From an uncultured Actinomycetes bacterium (GTDB lineage: Bacteria > Actinomycetota > Actinomycetes > S36-B12), in contig CAINGG010000200.1 of assembly GCA_903848435.1 (NCBI GenBank), positions 1 through 31,475 on the forward strand: DNA of 31,475 nt. Reading direction: 5' to 3'. This document shows, piece by piece, positions 15,429-23,429 of the stretch; position 1 is the first letter of the stretch, and every line of letters begins with the position of its first letter. A program made the position numbers and the translations under genes. A model generated the notes under the pieces. It saw nothing but the letters and a program-made list of their open reading frames with translations. It was not told the DNA's origin and did not search any database.

Positions 15429-16329
15429 CGCGGGCTCCGTCCACCGGGCCCGCGGCGTGGCGCACCGCGCGCACGAGTCCCGTCGTGGTCAGCCCGACGG
15501 CGATGTCGAGCGCGTGCTCGCGATCACGAGCGAGGAAGACGCAGGTAGGCCCGCTGCCCGAGACGATTCCCCCAAGGGCCCCGAGGTCCGCGCCCGCCTC
15601 GAGCAATCGCGCGAGCTCGGGGCGCAGGGAGACCGCGGCAGCCTGCAGGTCATTGCTCAGCGCTCGGCCGAGCGCACGCGCATCGCCGATGCGCAGGGCG
15701 CGCAGGAGCGCATCGTCAGCGGCGGGCTCGGCGACGTCCAGGTCAGCGCGGAGCCGGTCGAGCTCGGCGTAGACCTGCGGCGTCGGCAGCCCCATATCGC
15801 TCACCGCAATCACCCAGTGAAACTCCCCCTGCGCCAGGACGGGGGTGAGGATCTCGCCGCGACCGGTGCCGATCATCGTTCCGCCCTCGATCAGGAAGGC
15901 GACGTCCGATCCGAGGTCGGCAGCGAGGGCGTGCAGGTCCCCCGCACTGAGCGTGCCGGGCCACAGGGCTGCGCAGCCGACGAGCACGGCCGCGGCATCG
16001 GCGCTCCCTCCCGCCATGCCGCCCGCGACCGGGATCGCCTTGGTGATCGCGATCTCGACATCGGCCGAGCGACCGGCCCGTTGCGCGGCGAGCTTGGCGG
16101 CACGCACGGCGATGTTGTCGGCGCCAGAGGGCAGCGAATCCGCGCCCTCGCCGAGGATCCGCACGGTGACGCCGGCGCCGGGCTCTGCCTGGGTGATCGT
16201 CACCTCGTCATGCAGGCCCACGGCATGGAAGACGGTGAACAGGTGGTGGTACCCATCCGGGCGCAGGGGACCCACGGCCAGCCGCAGGTTGACCTTGGCG
16301 GGGACCCTCACCCGGATGGCGTCGTTCAC
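15418..16329 (-). CDS. ispE: 4-diphosphocytidyl-2-C-methyl-D-erythritol kinase
   Basis: IspE phosphorylates CDP-methylerythritol in the MEP isoprenoid pathway. The 303-residue GHMP kinase shows VRVPAKVNLRLAVGPLRPDGYH (about 7-28; here split, with the active-site Lys in PAKVNL), the ATP loop PVAGGMAGGSADAAAV (about 95-110), the catalytic Asp region DLGSDVAFLIEGGT (about 137-150) and the C-terminal GSGPTCVFLA loop. The start is a GTG nine bases after the rsmA stop. The rsmA-ispE pair is conserved in Actinomycetota. The 3' end overlaps marR on the other strand by 11 bp. Confidence 0.95.
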   Translation of the reverse strand: MNDAIRVRVPAKVNLRLAVGPLRPDGYHHLFTVFHAVGLHDEVTITQAEPGAGVTVRILGEGADSLPSGADNIAVRAAKLAAQRAGRSADVEIAITKAIPVAGGMAGGSADAAAVLVGCAALWPGTLSAGDLHALAADLGSDVAFLIEGGTMIGTGRGEILTPVLAQGEFHWVIAVSDMGLPTPQVYAELDRLRADLDVAEPAADDALLRALRIGDARALGRALSNDLQAAAVSLRPELARLLEAGADLGALGGIVSGSGPTCVFLARDREHALDIAVGLTTTGLVRAVRHAAGPVDGARVIA

Positions 16330-16338
16330 GTCCCGACC

Positions 16339-17184
16339 CTAGACGGGCCGCGCGCTGGCGATTCGCGCGAAGGCCGCCACGTCGATCGACTCGCCGCGTG
16401 CCGATGGATCGACCCCGGCCAGCAGGAGCCGGCGCTCGGCCTCGGCGGGCGACCCGGCCCAGCCGGCGAGGGCAGCCCGGAGCGTCTTGCGACGCTGGGC
16501 GAACGCCGCGTCCACGCACGCGAAGACGTCGGCGCGCGAGACGCCCGATGCTGGCGGCGTGCGACGGCGGAACGCCACCAGGCCCGAGTCGACGTGCGGC
16601 GCCGGCCAGAACACGCTGGGCGGCACCGAGCCGACGCGTTCGGCACCGGCGTACCACGCGAGCTTGACCGAGGGGACGCCGTAGACACGACTTCCTGGCG
16701 GCGCGACGAGTCGATCGGCCACCTCAGCTTGAACCATCACCAGCCCAGCCTCGATGCTCGTGAAGGCCTCGAGCAGGTGCAGGACGATGGGCACCGCGAC
16801 GTTGTAGGGCAGGTTGGCCACGAGAGACGTGGGCGCGACCGGCAGATCGCGCACGGCCATGGCGTCGCCGGTGATGACGGACAGTCGGGACGCGGCTTCG
16901 GGCAGGTAATGCTCGACCGTGAGCGGCAGGGCCTCAGCGAGCACCGGGTCGATCTCCACGGCGACGACCTCCGCACCGGCTGCCAGCAGGCCGAGCGTGA
17001 GACTGCCGAGGCCGGGTCCCACCTCCAGGACCACGTCGCCCGGACCGACATCGGCCAGGCGCACGATGCGCCGCACGGTGTTGGCATCGATGACGAAGTT
17101 CTGGCCGCGCTGCTTGGTGGGCCGCACCCCCCACCGATCAGCGATCTCGCGGACATCGGATGCGCCCAGAAGCCGGTCGGTCAT
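16339..17184 (-). CDS. rsmA: 16S rRNA (adenine1518-N6/adenine1519-N6)-dimethyltransferase
   Basis: RsmA (KsgA) dimethylates two adjacent adenines in helix 45 of 16S rRNA during small-subunit assembly. The 281-residue protein has the opening TKQRGQNFVIDANTVRRIV (about 24-42), SAM motif I VLEVGPGLGSLT (about 52-63), the acidic motif VVAVEIDPVLAEAL, and catalytic motif IV NLPYNVAVPIVLHL (about 123-136). ATG 17184 gives the family N-terminus. It lies four bases after the tatD stop and nine before ispE. M. tuberculosis has an rpf gene between tatD and ksgA; none is present here. Confidence 0.96.
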   Translation of the reverse strand: MTDRLLGASDVREIADRWGVRPTKQRGQNFVIDANTVRRIVRLADVGPGDVVLEVGPGLGSLTLGLLAAGAEVVAVEIDPVLAEALPLTVEHYLPEAASRLSVITGDAMAVRDLPVAPTSLVANLPYNVAVPIVLHLLEAFTSIEAGLVMVQAEVADRLVAPPGSRVYGVPSVKLAWYAGAERVGSVPPSVFWPAPHVDSGLVAFRRRTPPASGVSRADVFACVDAAFAQRRKTLRAALAGWAGSPAEAERRLLLAGVDPSARGESIDVAAFARIASARPV

Positions 17185-17188
17185 GGCG

Positions 17189-18034
17189 CTACAGCGGCCC
17201 GAAGGCGCGCTGGGAGTTGGCCCACAGGTCGTCACAGAGCTGCTCGACAGGCTCCCCGCGAACATCCGCCATCGCGCGCACGGTGTGCGGAATGAGATAG
17301 GACGCGTTGACCGCGCCGCGATGCGGGGCTGGCGTGAGATAGGGCGCATCGGTCTCGACCAGGATGGCCTCTCGCGGGAGTACGCGCAGGGCCTCGCGCA
17401 GGTCGTCGGCGTTCTTGTAGGTCACGACGCCCGCGAAGGAGCACAGCCAGCCGCGATCAGAGCAGTGCACGGCCATGGCGGCATCGCCGGAGAAGCAATG
17501 GAAGACGACGCGCGCGGGCGCACCCTCCTCGTCGAGGATCCGAAGGATGTCGGCGTGCGCGTCGCGATCATGGATGACCAGCGTCCGATCGAGTCGCTTG
17601 GCCATGTCGATGTGGCGCCGGAAGGACTCGTGCTGGAGGGCGCGCGCGTCGTCATCGCGGGTGCGGTAGTAGTCGAGTCCGGTCTCGCCCACGGCGCGTA
17701 CCGATGACCGGCCAGCGAGCGCCTCGATCGCGGCATAGGCAGCATCGAGCCCGGCCCTGCCGTCGCGCTCGGCGATGCGCGGCACGTCGTTGGGGTGCAG
17801 GGCCACGGCAGCGACGACATCGGGGTGCGTGTCGGCGAAGTCCGCCGCCCACTGCGACGATGCGACGTCGCAGCCCACCTGGACGACGCGCGTGATGCCG
17901 GCATCGCGTGCGAGCGCGAGCGCCTCGTCGGGGCCGGGGCCTTCACCCAGGTGGCGATCGACGACATCGAGGTGGCAGTGCGTGTCGACGACCGGCCTGG
18001 GGAGCGGTTCCGCGACAGGCGGGCGCTCCCTCAC
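17189..18034 (-). CDS. tatD: TatD family metal-dependent hydrolase / 3'-5' DNase
   Basis: The 281-residue TIM-barrel hydrolase has metal ligands in VVDTHCHLD (His19, His21), AVGETGLDYY (Glu in GETGLD), VIHDRDAHADIL, VVFHCFSGD and VETDAPYLTPAPHRG. TatD proteins act as magnesium-dependent exonucleases or D-aminoacyl-tRNA deacylase-like enzymes in other bacteria. The start is a GTG at 18034 overlapping the metG stop as GTGA; the open frame continues upstream inside metG but is not protein-like there. The metG-tatD-rsmA-ispE order is the conserved actinobacterial one. Confidence 0.93.
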   Translation of the reverse strand: MRERPPVAEPLPRPVVDTHCHLDVVDRHLGEGPGPDEALALARDAGITRVVQVGCDVASSQWAADFADTHPDVVAAVALHPNDVPRIAERDGRAGLDAAYAAIEALAGRSSVRAVGETGLDYYRTRDDDARALQHESFRRHIDMAKRLDRTLVIHDRDAHADILRILDEEGAPARVVFHCFSGDAAMAVHCSDRGWLCSFAGVVTYKNADDLREALRVLPREAILVETDAPYLTPAPHRGAVNASYLIPHTVRAMADVRGEPVEQLCDDLWANSQRAFGPL

Positions 18035-19614
18035 TCGGTTGACTCCTCGATCCTGGGGAAGAGGATCGCGCCCTTCGACACGCTCGTGCCCGGTGGGAGC
18101 TGCCCCCACCGGCTGACGTCGGCGATGCGCTGGTCCGCGATGGGGCCCAGCGCAACGGCGGCGCCCAACTGATCCCACAGCGCGCTCATGGCGCGTGGCA
18201 TGACGGCGTTGTAGAGGACGGCAATGGCGCGCAGCGACTCGCACACGGTGTAGAGGACGGTGTCGAGGCGCTCGGCGTTGGCCGGCTCCTTGGCCAGGAC
18301 CCACGGCTCCTGCTCGGTCACGTAGAGATTGACCGCATCGACGAAGCGACGCACGGCGCTGATTCCCGCGGCGAAGTCCAGCGCCCCCATCGCCTGGTCC
18401 GCCTCGGCCGTCACCACGGAGAGCATCGCGTGCAGCGCGTCCTCGGCCGCAGTGGCGGGACCCGACTCCGGGAGCACCCCGCTCCGGTACCTCTGCACCA
18501 TGGCGGTCGCTCGCGAGGCGAGGTTGCCCAGCCCGTTGGCGAGCTCGGAGGTGTAGCGCGCGGACATGTCCTCCCAGGAGAAGGACCCGTCCTGGCCGAA
18601 CTGGATGGCGCGCATGAAGTAGTAGCGGAAGGCGTCGGACCCGAAGACATCGATGATCTGGGACGGGGCGATGCCGGTCAGCCGCGTCTTGCTCATCTTC
18701 TCGCCGCCGACAAGGAGCCAGCCGTGCGCAAAAACACAGCGGGGCAGCTCGAGCCCCGCGGCCATGAGCATCGCGGGCCAGTAGACGGCATGGAAACGCA
18801 GGATGTCCTTGCCCACCAACTGGACCTGCGCGGGCCAGGTGTCGGCGAAGAAGCGTCCCTCGTCGGAATCGGGAGCCGCGCCGTAGCCAATGGCGGTGAT
18901 GTAGTTGAGCAGGGCGTCGAACCAGACGTAGACGACCTGGCGCTCATCCCAGGGCAGGCCGATACCCCACGAGACGCTCGATCGCGACATGGAGATGTCG
19001 ACGAGTCCGCCGCGCAGGAAGCTCATGACTTCGTTGTAGGCACTTGCCGGCTGCACGGCGTCGGGATCGCGCTCGTAGTGCTCGATGAGCGCGTCCGTGA
19101 ACGCCGACAGGCGGAAGAACCAGTTCTGCTCCTTGAGCATCTCGACCGGTCGTCCGTGCACCGGGCAGAGCGGCGCGCCACCGTCCTCGGCCTCGACGAG
19201 ATCGCCGGCCAGCTTGAACTCCTCGCAACCGACGCAGTAGGGGCCTTCGTAGTCGGCCTCGTAGACGTAGCCGTTGTCTCGGACCACCTCCCAGAAGTGC
19301 TGCACGCGCTCCTTGTGCCGCGGCTCGGTCGTGCGGATGAAGTCGTCGTTAGCCGCGTCGATCGTGGCCAGCACCGGCTTCCAGGCCGTCTCGACGAGGC
19401 GGTCGACCCATGCCTGCGGCGTCACGGCGCCCGACTCGGCGGCCCGCTGGACCTTGGTGCCGTGCTCGTCAACCCCGGTGAGGTACCACACGCTCTCACC
19501 GCGCTGGCGATGCCAGCGAGTCAGGACATCGCCGGCGACCGTCGTGTAGGAGTGGCCGATGTGGGGGGCGTCATTGACGTAGTAGATCGGCGTCGTGACG
19601 TAGAAGTCGGCCAT
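18031..19614 (-). CDS. metG: Methionyl-tRNA synthetase
   Basis: This class I synthetase charges tRNA-Met. The 527-residue protein has PHIGH (17-21) as the HIGH motif and GEKMSKTRL (KMSKS variant, about 304-308). The connective-peptide zinc knuckle is CVGC (Cys127, Cys130) plus CPVH (Cys150, His153). There is no C-terminal EMAP-like tRNA-binding domain, so it is the short form found in actinobacteria. The WALG-like VWFDALLNYITAIGY and GKDILRFHAVYWPA blocks are intact. ATG 19614 lacks a ribosome binding site; TAGGAT (19623-19628) lies eight bases upstream, suggesting a leaderless or near-leaderless message. rsmI ends 11 bp upstream. Confidence 0.97.
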   Translation of the reverse strand: MADFYVTTPIYYVNDAPHIGHSYTTVAGDVLTRWHRQRGESVWYLTGVDEHGTKVQRAAESGAVTPQAWVDRLVETAWKPVLATIDAANDDFIRTTEPRHKERVQHFWEVVRDNGYVYEADYEGPYCVGCEEFKLAGDLVEAEDGGAPLCPVHGRPVEMLKEQNWFFRLSAFTDALIEHYERDPDAVQPASAYNEVMSFLRGGLVDISMSRSSVSWGIGLPWDERQVVYVWFDALLNYITAIGYGAAPDSDEGRFFADTWPAQVQLVGKDILRFHAVYWPAMLMAAGLELPRCVFAHGWLLVGGEKMSKTRLTGIAPSQIIDVFGSDAFRYYFMRAIQFGQDGSFSWEDMSARYTSELANGLGNLASRATAMVQRYRSGVLPESGPATAAEDALHAMLSVVTAEADQAMGALDFAAGISAVRRFVDAVNLYVTEQEPWVLAKEPANAERLDTVLYTVCESLRAIAVLYNAVMPRAMSALWDQLGAAVALGPIADQRIADVSRWGQLPPGTSVSKGAILFPRIEESTE

Positions 19615-19625
19615 GGTGCGCGATC

Positions 19626-20495
19626 CTACTTTCGCTCGTCGGGAGCGGAGTCGTCCGCATGCTTGGCACGCACGACCGCCTCGTAGACATCGCGCCGCTG
19701 GACTCCGTGACGCTCAGCCACATGCGTGATGGACGCCTTGCGGTCCTCGCCGTCCGCGATGAGCGCGGCGACCTCCTCGGCCCAGTCCGCCGGCGTGCCG
19801 AGGACCTGCCCTGCCGGCGCTCCACCGATCACGAGCGTGATCTCGCCGCGCGTACCCTCGGCACTGTGTGCGAGCTCGCCGAGGGGCGCGCGCCGCACCT
19901 CCTCGTAGGTCTTGGTCAGCTCGCGGCAGATCGCTCCGGGTCGATCCGCGCCGAACGCCGCGACCATGTCGGCGAGCACGTCGACCAGACGATGCGGAGC
20001 TTCGAAGAACACCATGGTGCGCTTCTCGCCTTCGAGCTCGGCCAGCCGCCGACGGCGCTCGCCGGCGCGCCGCGGCAGGAAGCCCTCGAAGCAGAATCGG
20101 TCGACCGGAAGTCCCGACAGCACCAGGGCGGTGAGGACGGCACTAGGACCTGGGAGCACCGTCACCGGCACGCCCTCGTCGATAGCGAGGCGCACGATCC
20201 GAAACCCCGGATCGCTCACCGCGGGCATGCCGGCGTCCGTCACCACGAGCACTCGACATCCGGCTCGAAGATCGTCCAGCAATGCCGCTGATCGGGTCCG
20301 CTCGACGGAGTCGTGGAGTGACACCACGCGGCCCCGAATGGTCACATCGAGGTCATGACCGAGGCGGCGCAGCCTTCGGGTGTCCTCCGCCGCGACAACG
20401 TCGGCCCGTGCGAGTTCCTCGCGCAGGCGGGGGGAGGCATCGCCGGGATGACCCAGGGGCGTGGCCCCGAGCACGAGGATCCCGTGACCGCTCAC
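19626..20495 (-). CDS. rsmI: 16S rRNA (cytidine1402-2'-O)-methyltransferase
   Basis: RsmI 2'-O-methylates C1402 near the ribosomal P site. The protein belongs to the tetrapyrrole-methylase fold: ILVLGATPLGHPGDASPRL (about 6-24), VVAAEDTRRLRRLG, VVTDAGMPAVSDPGFRIVR (about 84-102), TVLPGPSAVLTALVLSGLP and FCFEGFLPRRAGERRRRL with the following FFEAPHRL. GREITLVI appears as RGEITLVIGGAP. GTG 20495 was chosen because GAGG lies eight bases upstream; the frame is open to ATG 20525, which would overlap the presumed pmt promoter. Product 289 residues. It is divergent to pmt, as in M. tuberculosis (Rv1003/Rv1002c). Confidence 0.94.
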   Translation of the reverse strand: MSGHGILVLGATPLGHPGDASPRLREELARADVVAAEDTRRLRRLGHDLDVTIRGRVVSLHDSVERTRSAALLDDLRAGCRVLVVTDAGMPAVSDPGFRIVRLAIDEGVPVTVLPGPSAVLTALVLSGLPVDRFCFEGFLPRRAGERRRRLAELEGEKRTMVFFEAPHRLVDVLADMVAAFGADRPGAICRELTKTYEEVRRAPLGELAHSAEGTRGEITLVIGGAPAGQVLGTPADWAEEVAALIADGEDRKASITHVAERHGVQRRDVYEAVVRAKHADDSAPDERK

Positions 20496-20519
20496 CGACA
20501 CATCCTCGCAGCCCGCACC

Positions 20520-20525
20520 TACCAT
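20520..20525 (+). promoter_or_regulatory. Candidate pmt -10 element, leaderless promoter
   Basis: TACCAT is followed by exactly six bases (GTCGGG) and ATG 20532. The 36-bp gap to rsmI has no ribosome binding site on the plus strand. No clear -35 was found. Confidence 0.45.
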
Positions 20526-20531
20526 GTCGGG

Positions 20532-22100
20532 ATGGCCGCAGGGACGCAGCAGGCACCGCTCCGCCGTCCCGCGCCGACGGCCGCTCTGGCCGCATCCCTC
20601 TTCACGCCACTTCCATCGACCGGCTGGCGAGGCTGGATCGGGCCCATCGTGGTGGCATTCATCGGTGGCGTCCTGCGCTTCACCAACCTCGGCCGCCCCG
20701 ACGCCTTCGCCTTCGACGAGGTCTACTACGCCAAGGACGGCCTAGCGCTTCTGCGCTTCGGCTACGAGCAGCAGTTCGATGACAGTGCCAACGATCTCAT
20801 CCTGGCGTCCGATGGCAATTGGCGCACGATCGAGGTTTTCAAGGCCGACCCGTCGTTTGTCGTGCACCCACCCTTCGGCAAGTGGGTGATCGCCGGCGGT
20901 GAGTTCCTCTTCGGTGTCACGCCCTTCGGGTGGCGCTTCGCCGTCGCGGTGCTGGGCACCTTCGCCGTGCTGATGACCGCACGTATCGCCCGTCGACTGA
21001 CTCGGTCGGATCTCGTCGGCGTCGTCGCCGGGCTCCTGCTGGCCCTCGACGGCATGCACCTGGTGACGAGTCGCACGGCCGTGCTCGACATGGTCCTGTC
21101 GTTCATGGTGCTTGTTGCGTTCGGATGCCTCCTGCTCGATCGCGATCACGTGCGCCGACGATGGTCCCTGCGACCCCTGCCGCCCCCCGGGGAATGGGGG
21201 CCGCGACTCGGGTCGCGTCCGTGGCGATGGGCAGCCGGCATCGCCCTCGGACTTGCCTGCGCCGTCAAGTGGTCCGGCCTGTGGTACGTCGCGGCCTTCG
21301 GTCTCCTCACCGTCATCTGGGATGTCGGCCTGCGCCGACGCCTCGGGGTGACGAACCCGTGGACGGCCACGCTGCTGCGCAGCGCGCCACCGGCGGCCTT
21401 GGCGATCGTCGGGTCCGCGGTGGTCGTCTACGTCGTGTCGTGGAGCGGCTGGTTGATCACGGATGGGGGCTGGGGCCGGCAGTGGGCCGATGGTGATCCG
21501 TCGTGGATCCCGGCAGGGCTGCGATCACTGTGGCACTACCACGCCGAGGCATGGCGATTCCACGTCGGACTGGAGTCGGACCACTCCTACCAGTCCAACC
21601 CCATGAGCTGGTTCATGCAGACACGGCCCACGTCGTTCTATTGGAACAGCGCTGACAACGGCACCGGCACCTGCGGAGCGGACACGTGCGTATCCGAGGT
21701 GCTCGCGCTCGGCAACCCCGTGGTGTGGTGGTTCGGGTCCGTCGCGCTCCTGTGGCAGGCATGGCGTTGGATCGCGCGCCGCGACTGGCGCTCGGGCGCA
21801 CTCCTCCTGGCCGTCCTCGCCGGGTGGGTGCCGTGGCTGCTCTACCTGGATCGCACCATCTTCACGTTCTACTCCGTGGTCTTCGTCCCCTACATCGCCA
21901 TCTCTTTGGCGATGGCGGTCGCGGCCATGCTCGGGCCCGCTGACGCGCCCCCCGAACGGCGCCGGTGGGGAGCCATCGGCGCGGGTGGCGTGGTGATGCT
22001 CGCCGTCATCCTGGCCTGGTGGTTCTACCCCATCTGGACAGGCGAGACCCTCCCCTACGCCCAATGGCAGTGGCGGATGTGGATGCCCACCTGGGTCTAG
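20532..22100 (+). CDS. pmt: Protein O-mannosyltransferase (GT39)
   Basis: The 522-residue polytopic membrane enzyme transfers mannose from polyprenyl-phosphate-mannose to secreted proteins at the outer membrane face. The first loop carries FDEVYYAKDG, with the Asp-Glu pair essential in the PMT family, after the membrane segment IGPIVVAFIGGVLRFTNLGR. KADPSFVVHPPFGKWVIAGG, GWRFAVAVLGTFAVLM, SRTAVLDMVLSFMV and AVKWSGLWYVAAFGL follow in order, and about nine to ten hydrophobic helices can be counted. The C-terminal lumen-type loop YQSNPMSWFMQTRPTSFYWN matches actinobacterial PMTs, as does DRTIFTFYSVVFVPY. Start ATG 20532 was chosen for the leaderless layout; the open frame upstream runs antisense to rsmI. 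Confidence 0.95.
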   Translation: MAAGTQQAPLRRPAPTAALAASLFTPLPSTGWRGWIGPIVVAFIGGVLRFTNLGRPDAFAFDEVYYAKDGLALLRFGYEQQFDDSANDLILASDGNWRTIEVFKADPSFVVHPPFGKWVIAGGEFLFGVTPFGWRFAVAVLGTFAVLMTARIARRLTRSDLVGVVAGLLLALDGMHLVTSRTAVLDMVLSFMVLVAFGCLLLDRDHVRRRWSLRPLPPPGEWGPRLGSRPWRWAAGIALGLACAVKWSGLWYVAAFGLLTVIWDVGLRRRLGVTNPWTATLLRSAPPAALAIVGSAVVVYVVSWSGWLITDGGWGRQWADGDPSWIPAGLRSLWHYHAEAWRFHVGLESDHSYQSNPMSWFMQTRPTSFYWNSADNGTGTCGADTCVSEVLALGNPVVWWFGSVALLWQAWRWIARRDWRSGALLLAVLAGWVPWLLYLDRTIFTFYSVVFVPYIAISLAMAVAAMLGPADAPPERRRWGAIGAGGVVMLAVILAWWFYPIWTGETLPYAQWQWRMWMPTWV

Positions 22101-22113
22101 TGCCCGGGTCGAT

Positions 22114-22608
22114 CTAGCGTTCGGGGCAGTCCTCGAGCGTGCCCTCGGGCACCAGGCAGAGGCCGTAATCGATGACCGTCTTGCCGTAGGAATAGGGAGT
22201 GCTGTCGTCCAGGTAGCCGGTCGCCGCGGGCATCACCATGCGAATGCGCGTGGTCTGCATCTCGCCCAGGATCGTCGGGGCGATCGAGATGACAGTGCGA
22301 TAGGGGTGCGTCTTCTCGCAGCTCTTGGCGACGCGTGCGCTGATCCTGATGTCCGGGTTCTTCACCCAACCCAGGGCGGTCTTCTGCCGGACGTAGGTGC
22401 GCGGTGATGCGGGATACTTCCAGCACTCGACGATCTCGGCCTTGACGACGGGCTCGACGAAGTCCGTGCACGAGTACGTCGAGTCCTGCAAGCCCTCCTC
22501 CCACTGGCAGACCGCCAGTGGCGCAGCCTGGGCGGCGGAGGCCATGGGCCAGGCAAGCGCGGTGGCAGCCCCGACGAGCAGGGCGACAGCGGGACGGACG
22601 AGGGACAT
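22114..22608 (-). CDS. Small secreted protein with six cysteines, unknown function
   Basis: I do not recognise this family. The 164-residue product starts at ATG 22608 with GAAGGA six bases upstream. It has a signal peptide: Arg5, a hydrophobic run PAVALLVGAATALAW and the cleavage-like SAAQAAP, so the mature protein begins near residue 30. The mature part contains six cysteines (CQWEE, YSCTD, ECWKY, SCEKT, GLCLV, EDCPE), which could form three disulfides outside the cell. It contains PYRTVISIAPTILGEMQTTR, predicted beta-rich. Its 3' end faces the 3' end of pmt (13 bp between), so it could be an O-mannosylated substrate, but that is speculation. A 15-bp palindrome sits in its promoter. Confidence 0.75.
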   Translation of the reverse strand: MSLVRPAVALLVGAATALAWPMASAAQAAPLAVCQWEEGLQDSTYSCTDFVEPVVKAEIVECWKYPASPRTYVRQKTALGWVKNPDIRISARVAKSCEKTHPYRTVISIAPTILGEMQTTRIRMVMPAATGYLDDSTPYSYGKTVIDYGLCLVPEGTLEDCPER

Positions 22609-22621
22609 CAGGGTTCCTTCG

Positions 22622-22642
22622 GATCGGGACCCGATCACGCTA
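22622..22642 (-). promoter_or_regulatory. Promoter with 15-bp palindrome upstream of the secreted-protein gene
   Basis: On the minus strand TAGCGT (22642-22637) is followed directly by GATCGGG-T-CCCGATC (22636-22622), a perfect 7-1-7 palindrome. Next come the GAAGGA ribosome binding site and ATG 22608. The palindrome would cover the start point, as expected for a repressor site. The regulator is unknown. Confidence 0.45.
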
Positions 22643-22687
22643 CGCGAGCGACCCGCGACGCGTCGACCCGAGTTGGCCCGTGGCGCT

Positions 22688-22721
22688 CAAAAGCCCGGGA
22701 TTCCGAGGGGAATCCCGGGCT
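22688..22721 (-). terminator. Rho-independent terminator after tRNA-Ala
   Basis: A perfect 13-bp stem (22692-22704 with 22709-22721) and a 4-base loop is followed on the minus strand by a short T run (TTTTG). It begins four bases after the tRNA-Ala 3' end, so it ends the tRNA transcript and any read-through from the membrane-protein gene upstream. It is the strongest hairpin seen in the window. Confidence 0.85.
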
Positions 22722-22724
22722 GAG

Positions 22725-22798
22725 TGGAGCTGAGGGGATTTGAACCCCTGACCCCCTCGATGCGAACGAGGTGCGCTACCGGACTGCGCTACAGCCCC
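22725..22798 (-). tRNA. tRNA-Ala (anticodon CGC)
   Basis: The 74-nt cloverleaf has acceptor GGGGCTG pairing with CAGCTCC, including the G3-U70 wobble that marks tRNA-Ala. The D stem is GCGC/GCGC, the anticodon stem CCTCG/CGAGG encloses TTCGCAT (anticodon CGC), and the T arm AGGGG/CCCCT has loop TTCAAAT. The discriminator is A and CCA is not encoded. TAGGCT at 22813-22818 on the minus strand may be its -10 element. Confidence 0.96.
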
Positions 22799-22840
22799 GA
22801 TGACAGACGCGGAGCCTATCAGCCGCTGCGCCCGTGGCGA

Positions 22841-23377
22841 TCACGCCGTCTGGTCGAAGACCTCGTCCCAGCGCGCAGTCTGCGGGACCGCTGGCTGCAC
22901 CGGCCGGCGTGGCTCGGCATCGACATCAGGAGTTGACGGCACGGGCCTCATGCGCTGGCGTTGACGACGAGCCTCGCGTGATGCGGTCGAACGCTCAAGG
23001 GCGCGCTGCGACTCGGTGCGCACGCGCACGCGATGCGCGATGACCACACCCGCGGCGAACACGACGAGCAAGAGGATGGCAGCGCTCACCCACCATCCGC
23101 TCACGTAGCCCAGGGCCCATGCTCCCGCGGTTGCGGCGACAAGGGTCGCCAGTGCGCCCAGGACGATCGTGCGCCGCCGGGCAGCGAGTGCGGACGCTGG
23201 ACGATCATCAGTCTCCGGCATGCGCGCCAGGGCACCCATCGCGGTGCGGTGGCGCTCGATGCGGCGCGCCTGGTCATCGTCATGGCGACGCAGCCACATG
23301 GGAATGAGAACCGCGGCCCACAGGGCGACGATGGCGACGTACAGAAGGCCCGTCACGAGTGGGACGCTATGCGTCAC
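22841..23377 (-). CDS. Membrane protein, Rv0996-like position, unknown function
   Basis: The product (up to 178 residues) has one membrane helix at the N-terminus (LLYVAIVALWAAVLIPMWLR), then a cytosolic basic stretch RRHDDDQARRIERHRTAMGA. Two more membrane helices follow (TIVLGALATLVAATAGAWAL and WVSAAILLLVVFAAGVVIAH), then a charged, Arg/Pro-rich tail ending EVFDQTA. The opening LLYVAIVALWAA-IP-WLRRHDE is typical of an actinobacterial family next to rimJ, as at M. tuberculosis Rv0996. The start is uncertain: GTG 23377 (used here) or GTG 23356; neither has a clear ribosome binding site. The rimJ-like gene ends 52 bp upstream. No biochemical role can be assigned. Confidence 0.75.
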   Translation of the reverse strand: MTHSVPLVTGLLYVAIVALWAAVLIPMWLRRHDDDQARRIERHRTAMGALARMPETDDRPASALAARRRTIVLGALATLVAATAGAWALGYVSGWWVSAAILLLVVFAAGVVIAHRVRVRTESQRALERSTASREARRQRQRMRPVPSTPDVDAEPRRPVQPAVPQTARWDEVFDQTA

Positions 23378-23429
23378 TCCTGCCACATCCGGGTAATGAC
23401 GCCCCGAGGGACGTTCGTGTCGCGGCGGG

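Noticed and set aside
15457..17295. A 612-codon plus-strand frame antisense to ispE and rsmA
   Set aside because: It mirrors two well-supported genes, has Arg/Gly/His-rich composition and no recognisable domain or ribosome binding site.
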